Source: an uncultured Porphyromonadaceae bacterium (lineage in GTDB: Bacteria; Bacteroidota; Bacteroidia; Bacteroidales; Coprobacteraceae). Taken from it: DNA of 12,124 nt. Every line of letters begins with the position of its first letter. Positions within the stretch are counted from its first letter, which is position 1. Position numbers and translations under genes: made by a program. The notes below the pieces were generated by a model. It saw nothing but the letters and a program-made list of their open reading frames with translations, made no database searches and had not been told where the DNA came from. The DNA is taken from positions 1 through 12,124 of the forward strand of contig URAV01000055.1 of NCBI GenBank assembly GCA_900545915.1, in the 5' to 3' direction. Positions 7,925-12,124 of the stretch are shown here, one piece after another.

Positions 7925-9886
7925 CTATTGCACATTAACTGTTTTTAGAACATCTTTATTTATTTCAACCGGATATTTTTTATTCAAATTTTGCACCCAT
8001 ATCTTTTCAAGATAATTCTGATAATCAGCTGTTACCTGACCTTTCATATCAGTATAAGCTTCAGGACCTTTCTTCAGCATTTTACCAACAATAAAAACGA
8101 CCGGAAATTTTTCATCTACAGATAATTCACCTTCCTTAAATGCCAAATTATCAACTTTTTTATTATCTCCTTTTTGGAAAAGCCCTTTCTCGATCTTTAC
8201 ATGTTTAATACTGTCGGTATTAAACTCTTTATTGATATAAAAAACAACAGAATCAGCAGGCAATGATTTAATTCTCTTCTTGATCGTTTTTACCAAAGCC
8301 TTATCATCGCATTGTACTAAATACCCTTTATAGCGAGGCTGATCCCAAGTATATTGTTTTTTATGAGCTTTAAAATATTTCTGTAATCCGGCAACATCAT
8401 TGGACGCCTTTTCCCATACTTCACGATTACTTATATCGAATAAAAGTATTCCGTCACGGTACTCATTCATTAGATTCCTGAATTCAGGATATTTCGACTC
8501 AAGCTTAGTATCCTCGTAATGTAATATTTCATTATCGACAAATGCATCTATTTGTTTATTTAAATAGGCTACATTACCACCATGAAATGCGCCTTGTGCA
8601 GACTTCGAATTTTTCATAAAATTCCCCAAATCGGCTACAGTCCAGTCTCTCCCGTCCAAACTAAACAACACAGATTGGTCTTTACTGATATTATTCAAGA
8701 ACAATGTATCCATAGGATTCGTTTCTGCCGCAAACTTTTCCAATTTTGCTTTCTCCCCAACATTCATATTAAATGCATATTCGATTTTCAACTTTTCGAT
8801 CAGAGATTTTTGACCTTTATTGGATCTTTCATCACGCCCTATCCGTCTCATAATATCGGGCTTCAATTCTTCAAACGGCTTCAATCCCCTTGTATCCAAC
8901 AACTTAATAATATGCCATCCGTAAGGGCTCAAAACAGGTTGAGATACATCTCCTTTATTCTTCAATGCATAGGCGGCATCCTCATATTCTTTTACAATGC
9001 GTCCGGTAGATATCCAAGGAAGCTCTCCTCCCCGTTGACCGGAATTTTTATCTTCAGATTTTTCTTTAGCTAACTCGGCAAAATCAGCTCCTTGAATTAT
9101 CTGCTGATATATTTCTCGTATCTGCTTTTCTTTTTCTTTTTTTACTTCATCTGAAGCATTTGAAGGCAACATCAACATAATATGTGCCGTAAGTCTTTCT
9201 CCCGGATCAGGACGGCGATCGGAAACTTTCACCAAATGATAACCGAACTGGGACAAAACTGGTTCGGAAACATCCCCGACCGGAGTCGTATAAGCGGCCG
9301 TTTCAAAAGGATACACAGTCATAAATCCGCCAATATATCCCAAATATCCGCCATTTTGTTTTACAGAAGGATCTTCAGAATACTCTCTTGCCAACTTTCC
9401 AAAATCCTCTCCTTTACGGATACGTTCCAAAACAGATTTTGCTTTTTGATAAACTTTTTCTTTTTCGGCATCTGTCATTCCCGGATTTACCCTAAACAAA
9501 ATATGACTTACTTCAACATTTTCTTTTAATCGGTCATAAGCCTCTTTTGCTAATCGGTCATCCATTTCTCTATCTACTAAATACGGCTGTACCAACTGTG
9601 CACGATAACCGGCAAGCTCCGTACGAAAAGAACGTGTAGTATCCAATCCGCATGCTTCAGCCTCAGCGACCTTCAACTTATAATTTTTAAACAGCTCCAC
9701 ATATTCATCCAACGACTTAGGATCAGTCTGTTGTTGGTTATTCTTTTTATAAATGTATTCGAATTCCGATTTTTTTATGCTCTTTCCGTTTACCTTCATC
9801 AATACAGGATCATTTTCTGGATTCTGTGCACACAGAGCAAATGAATAACCGGCACACAAGGATAATAATAACCATTTGTTTTTCAT
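7925..9886 (-). CDS. PpiC/SurA-type periplasmic peptidyl-prolyl isomerase, two parvulin domains
   Basis: The 653-residue precursor has a Sec signal peptide (MKNKWLLLSL, cleavage near ALCA/Q at residue 20). The N-terminal chaperone region contains EYVELFKNYKLKVAEAEACG. Two complete parvulin domains follow. The first (about 124-223) has VSHILF, YSEDPSVKQNGGYLGYIGG and FGYHLVKVSDRRP. The second (about 231-330) has TAHIMLMLP, SEDKNSGQRGGELPWI and YGWHIIKLLDTRG. A long helical C-terminal half (about 330-653) resembles the SurA/PpiD chaperone fold. The protein should fold or escort envelope proteins in the periplasm. It is the first gene of the operon, about 92 bases downstream of a consensus promoter. 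The ATG at 9886 directly precedes the signal peptide. Confidence 0.94.
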   Translation of the reverse strand: MKNKWLLLSLCAGYSFALCAQNPENDPVLMKVNGKSIKKSEFEYIYKKNNQQQTDPKSLDEYVELFKNYKLKVAEAEACGLDTTRSFRTELAGYRAQLVQPYLVDREMDDRLAKEAYDRLKENVEVSHILFRVNPGMTDAEKEKVYQKAKSVLERIRKGEDFGKLAREYSEDPSVKQNGGYLGYIGGFMTVYPFETAAYTTPVGDVSEPVLSQFGYHLVKVSDRRPDPGERLTAHIMLMLPSNASDEVKKEKEKQIREIYQQIIQGADFAELAKEKSEDKNSGQRGGELPWISTGRIVKEYEDAAYALKNKGDVSQPVLSPYGWHIIKLLDTRGLKPFEELKPDIMRRIGRDERSNKGQKSLIEKLKIEYAFNMNVGEKAKLEKFAAETNPMDTLFLNNISKDQSVLFSLDGRDWTVADLGNFMKNSKSAQGAFHGGNVAYLNKQIDAFVDNEILHYEDTKLESKYPEFRNLMNEYRDGILLFDISNREVWEKASNDVAGLQKYFKAHKKQYTWDQPRYKGYLVQCDDKALVKTIKKRIKSLPADSVVFYINKEFNTDSIKHVKIEKGLFQKGDNKKVDNLAFKEGELSVDEKFPVVFIVGKMLKKGPEAYTDMKGQVTADYQNYLEKIWVQNLNKKYPVEINKDVLKTVNVQ

Positions 9887-9958
9887 CGTTTCATCTTTTT
9901 ATTTAAGCAACTCTTTTGTGACGAGTTCTCTTTAAATTTTACACTTAAAATAATAGAA

Positions 9959-10019
9959 ATACACTAATTTAACGACTCAAATATAAGAAAATTATATTGA
10001 TCCCGCCAAATTAGTGTAT
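9959..10019. repeat. 12-bp inverted repeat bracketing the PPIase-operon promoter
   Basis: ATACACTAATTT (9959-9970) and AAATTAGTGTAT (10008-10019) are perfect reverse complements, 49 bp apart centre to centre. One arm overlaps the -33 element (10007-10010). The other lies at or just past the expected transcription start near 9971. Only one arm would be transcribed, so a DNA operator or looping site is more likely than an RNA hairpin. The binding protein is unknown. Confidence 0.55.
9978..10010 (-). promoter_or_regulatory. Promoter of the PPIase-ostA-mutL operon
   Basis: On the minus strand, TTTG (10007-10010) is separated by 21 bases from TATATTTG (9978-9985). This matches the Bacteroidota vegetative promoter TTTG-N19-21-TAnnTTTG at every defined base. 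Transcription would start near 9971, giving an untranslated leader of about 85 bases before ATG 9886. It lies just downstream of the guaB terminator, as expected for a separate transcription unit. Confidence 0.7.
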
Positions 10020-10041
10020 ATATAAACAGCTTACGATAAAA

Positions 10042-10077
10042 ATTCAGAGCCTGTGCAAGATTTGACAGGCTCTGAAT
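10042..10077 (-). terminator. Rho-independent terminator of guaB
   Basis: A perfect 13-bp stem (ATTCAGAGCCTGT at 10042-10054 with ACAGGCTCTGAAT at 10065-10077) encloses a 10-base loop. On the minus strand it is followed by a TTTTT tract. It begins 20 bases after the guaB stop codon and separates guaB from the PPIase operon. Confidence 0.88.
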
Positions 10078-10097
10078 CTATTAAGATTTCAACTTCT

Positions 10098-11573
10098 TTA
10101 TTCTCCTCGACTATAATTCGGCGATTCGCTCGTAATAGTCACATCATGCGGATGACTTTCAGCTACTCCGGCATTTGTAATTCGAGTAAATTTAGCCTGA
10201 TGCAAAGCTGCTATATCGGCAGCACCGCAATATCCCATACCGGCACGCAACCCTCCTACCATTTGATAAATTACCTCATATAGTGATCCTTTATAAGGAA
10301 CTCTGGCGGCAATACCTTCCGGAACAAGTTTTTTTACATCCGTCTCCGCAGCTTGGAAATAACGATCTTTTGAACCTTTTTCCATAGCTTCTAACGATCC
10401 CATGCCTCTATATGATTTAAATTTACGTCCGTTATAAATAATCGTTTCTCCCGGAGATTCTTCTACTCCTGCCAACAATCCGCCCAACATAACAGAATAT
10501 CCTCCGGCAGCCAAAGCTTTGACGATATCGCCAGAATAACGGATTCCTCCATCTGCAATCAACGGAATACCTGTTCCTTCCAAAGCTTTCGCAACATCAT
10601 AAACAGCAGAGAGTTGAGGCACACCGACTCCTGCTATCACGCGAGTCGTACATATAGATCCCGGTCCAATACCAACTTTTACACCATCCGCCCCGGCATC
10701 AACTAAATATTTAGCAGCTTCTCCCGTAGCAATATTTCCGACAACAACATCTATCTGAGGAAATTTTGCCTTTACCTGTTTTAAAACATCGATTACATAT
10801 TTGGAATGCCCATGTGCCGTATCAATTACGATGGCATCGACTCCTGCATCCACCAAAGCAGCGGCTCGGTCGAGAGAGTCTCCGGTCACTCCGATTCCGG
10901 CAGCAACACGTAACCGTCCTAATTTATCCTTGCAGGCAAAAGGCTTGTCTTTCGCCTTGGTTATATCTTTATATGTTACCAACCCGACTAATTTGCCGTC
11001 TTTATCGACAACAGGCAACTTTTCTATTTTATGATTCTGCAAAATATCGGCAGCTTGCTGCAAATCGGTAGATTGATTTGTCGTTACCAGATTTTCACAA
11101 GTCATTACTTCATCTATGGCACGAGAAAGATTCCGTTCAAAACGTAAATCCCGATTAGTGACAATACCTACTAAATGGCGATCATCGTCAACAACAGGAA
11201 TACCTCCGATATGATACTCTTTCATCAAAGCTAATGCATCCTTTACGGTCGATCCTCTCTTGATCGTTACCGGATCATAGATCATTCCGTTTTCAGCACG
11301 CTTAACACTATGCACCTGCTTGGCTTGTGCCTCTATGGACATATTCTTATGTATAACTCCTATACCGCCTTCACGAGCTATGGCAATAGCCATTTGAGCT
11401 TCGGTAACTGTATCCATAGCGGCGGAAACCAAAGGTATATTCAACTGAATGTTCCGTGAGAACTTGGTTGTCAACTGAACTGTACGAGGAAGAACTTCCG
11501 AATAAGCTGGGATTAACAATACATCGTCAAACGTTAACCCATCCATAACTACCCTGTCTGCAATAAATGACAT
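10098..11573 (-). CDS. guaB: Inosine-5'-monophosphate dehydrogenase
   Basis: GuaB oxidises IMP to XMP with NAD, the committed step of guanine nucleotide synthesis, in the cytosol as a tetramer or octamer. The 491-residue length is standard. The N-terminal LTFDDVLLIPAYSEVLP and SAAMDTVTE start the TIM barrel. Two CBS domains (about 95-150 and 157-208), the sensors for adenine and guanine nucleotides, are inserted. The catalytic loop GIGPGSICTT places Cys308. IADGGIRYSGDI, SYRGMGSLEAM and the flap segment EGIAARVPYKG complete the active site. The barrel reads MLGGLLAGVEESPGE, a common bacterial variant. The gene is monocistronic: a -7 box lies just upstream and a strong hairpin terminator follows. 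All catalytic residues appear intact. Confidence 0.98.
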   Translation of the reverse strand: MSFIADRVVMDGLTFDDVLLIPAYSEVLPRTVQLTTKFSRNIQLNIPLVSAAMDTVTEAQMAIAIAREGGIGVIHKNMSIEAQAKQVHSVKRAENGMIYDPVTIKRGSTVKDALALMKEYHIGGIPVVDDDRHLVGIVTNRDLRFERNLSRAIDEVMTCENLVTTNQSTDLQQAADILQNHKIEKLPVVDKDGKLVGLVTYKDITKAKDKPFACKDKLGRLRVAAGIGVTGDSLDRAAALVDAGVDAIVIDTAHGHSKYVIDVLKQVKAKFPQIDVVVGNIATGEAAKYLVDAGADGVKVGIGPGSICTTRVIAGVGVPQLSAVYDVAKALEGTGIPLIADGGIRYSGDIVKALAAGGYSVMLGGLLAGVEESPGETIIYNGRKFKSYRGMGSLEAMEKGSKDRYFQAAETDVKKLVPEGIAARVPYKGSLYEVIYQMVGGLRAGMGYCGAADIAALHQAKFTRITNAGVAESHPHDVTITSESPNYSRGE

Positions 11574-11595
11574 AGAACTTATGCTTTAAAAATTA

Positions 11596-11610
11596 TTGCG
11601 CGCAAATATA
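11596..11610 (-). promoter_or_regulatory. guaB: guaB -7 box overlapping a TTGCGCGCAA palindrome
   Basis: On the minus strand, TATATTTG (11603-11610) matches the Bacteroidota -7 consensus TAnnTTTG exactly. It is 29 bases upstream of the guaB ATG, which implies a very short leader. No good -33 TTTG lies 19-21 bases further up. A perfect 10-bp palindrome, TTGCGCGCAA (11596-11605), overlaps the 3' end of the box and the start region, where a repressor could bind. The -7 call is moderately firm; the operator idea is weak. Confidence 0.45.
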
Positions 11611-11656
11611 CGACTTTTCACGCAATAAATCGATACGGGAGAAATTAAAAATTCGA

Positions 11657-11733
11657 TTCGGAAGGAAATAAACTTTCATCCGAACGAAAACAAAATTCCT
11701 TCCGAAGGAAAAATAAATCTCTTTCGGAAGGAA
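11657..11733. repeat. Four copies of an 11-mer forming two adjacent hairpins
   Basis: TTCGGAAGGAA occurs at 11657-11667 and 11723-11733. Its reverse complement occurs at 11696-11706, and a degenerate reverse copy (TTTCATCCGAA) at 11674-11684. The order forward, reverse, reverse, forward gives two neighbouring stem-loops built from one sequence. The second overlaps the recQ terminator. The 214-base gap between recQ and guaB holds nothing else except the guaB promoter. Confidence 0.7.
11685..11733 (-). terminator. recQ: Rho-independent terminator of recQ
   Basis: On the minus strand, an 11-bp perfect stem (11723-11733 with 11696-11706) and a 16-base loop are followed by TTTTGTTTTC (11686-11695). 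This lies 54 bases past the recQ stop. The long loop makes it weaker than the other two terminators here, but the U-rich tract supports the direction. Confidence 0.65.
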
Positions 11734-11787
11734 CAATAAGCTTCTTTATTTGTTTTTTCTTTAGAGTGGAACCGGGCCACCCTTCCA

Positions 11788-12124
11788 TTAGTTTGCCATT
11801 TCAGACAAGAACTTGATACGGACCAAGCGAATCTCCTCTTCCGTATAGTCACCGCCTAATTCCTCGATGGCGTCTTCCAGACCGTCGGTCTCCGAATCCT
11901 TGAAATACTCGTAAATATCCTCGATATGATCCTCATCCATCACATCATTCAAGAAATAATCGATATTGATACGTGTACCGGAATATACGATCGCCTCGAT
12001 CTCATCCAAAAGCTCGGTGAACTCAAGTCCGTTAGTCAACGCGATCTCGTCCAGCGCCACCTTACGGTCCTTTTTTACGGGTGCTGCGCTTAGCCGGGGC
12101 TTTGCGGGTGCTGCGTTTGGCAGG
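11788..12124 (-). CDS. recQ: ATP-dependent DNA helicase RecQ, C-terminal fragment (5' end outside window, possible frameshift)
   Basis: The downstream reading frame gives DRKVALDEIALTNG, then an acidic helical module with EAIVYSGTRINIDYFL, YEYFKDSETD and EELGGDYTEEEIRLVRIKF, ending SEMAN. From memory this closely matches the extreme C-terminus of Bacteroides-type RecQ, beyond the HRDC domain; the helicase core lies outside the window. RecQ unwinds DNA 3'-5' in recombination repair. Upstream, this frame stays open to the edge (APVKKDRKVALD). However, a second frame reads PAKRSTRK repeats and then stops at 12062-12064. Removing one A from the A6 tract (12071-12076) would join the repeats directly to DRKVALD. 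Either the gene is frameshifted or the repeat frame is not used. A separate 90-residue protein from GTG 12060 is possible but unlikely. Confidence 0.72.
   Translation of the reverse strand, partial: LPNAAPAKPRLSAAPVKKDRKVALDEIALTNGLEFTELLDEIEAIVYSGTRINIDYFLNDVMDEDHIEDIYEYFKDSETDGLEDAIEELGGDYTEEEIRLVRIKFLSEMAN
12071..12124 (-). repeat. 27-bp tandem repeat encoding a Lys/Arg-rich PAKRSTRK motif
   Basis: Two 27-bp units lie side by side (12124-12098 and 12097-12071, minus strand). In one frame they read PAKRSTRKA and PAKRSTRKK. Four of the first eight codons differ, always at the third base and without changing the amino acid. This points to selection on that protein frame. The stretch is about 60% G+C by count, richer than its surroundings. 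It looks like a basic, disordered linker or tail. Confidence 0.65.

Noticed and set aside
8582..9073. A 163-codon plus-strand frame inside the PPIase gene
   Set aside because: It is antisense to two canonical parvulin domains and shows no protein-like pattern.
11771..11785. tRNA-like GGTTCCA segment on the minus strand downstream of recQ
   Set aside because: No acceptor stem, anticodon arm or other tRNA arms can be formed around it.
11788..12060. A stand-alone 90-residue acidic protein starting at GTG 12060
   Set aside because: The sequence matches the remembered tail of Bacteroides-type RecQ including residues upstream of the GTG (DRK), so a gene 3' end is more likely than a small gene.

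Overview
The window looks like a chromosomal segment of a Bacteroidales bacterium (phylum Bacteroidota). The evidence is AT-rich DNA, Bacteroidota-style -7 boxes (TAnnTTTG), A-rich start regions with weak Shine-Dalgarno sequences, lipoprotein and LptA/OstA-type envelope proteins typical of the phylum, and a RecQ C-terminus that matches Bacteroides-type RecQ from memory. A Barnesiellaceae/Coprobacter-like genus is possible, but I cannot fix the genus by reading alone.

Left part (1-2023). A DJ-1/PfpI-family protein on the minus strand, ending in a strong hairpin terminator, is divergent from a plus-strand pair: an HxlR/DUF24 regulator with its N-terminal sensor-type cysteine, and a WYL-domain regulator 11 bases behind it. 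The shared upstream region carries a 7+7 bp palindrome (GTTACAT-TT-ATGTAAC), a plausible HxlR operator. This resembles a small electrophile or thiol stress module. The WYL gene converges on mutL with the two stop codons abutting (TAATTA).

Centre (2024-10040). A five-gene minus-strand operon is transcribed right to left: a two-parvulin periplasmic PPIase, a SurA-like lipoprotein with no recognisable PPIase domain, a second two-parvulin SurA-like PPIase, a membrane-anchored OstA/LptA-like protein, and mutL. It begins at a consensus Bacteroidota promoter (TTTG-N21-TATATTTG) bracketed by a perfect 12-bp inverted repeat. The first four genes suggest outer-membrane protein folding and LPS transport. 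MutL, at the distal end, has an intact ATPase but lacks the endonuclease motifs.

Right part (10042-12124). guaB (IMP dehydrogenase with two CBS domains) is a separate unit with its own -7 box and terminator. Upstream lies the 3' end of recQ, followed by two hairpins built from four copies of one 11-mer. The recQ reading frame appears broken at an A6 tract next to a Lys/Arg-rich 27-bp tandem repeat. This is the most unusual sequence in the window, although a one-base sequencing error could explain it. I see no RNA genes, CRISPR arrays, transposases or phage genes. No stretch of more than 300 bases lacks a gene.
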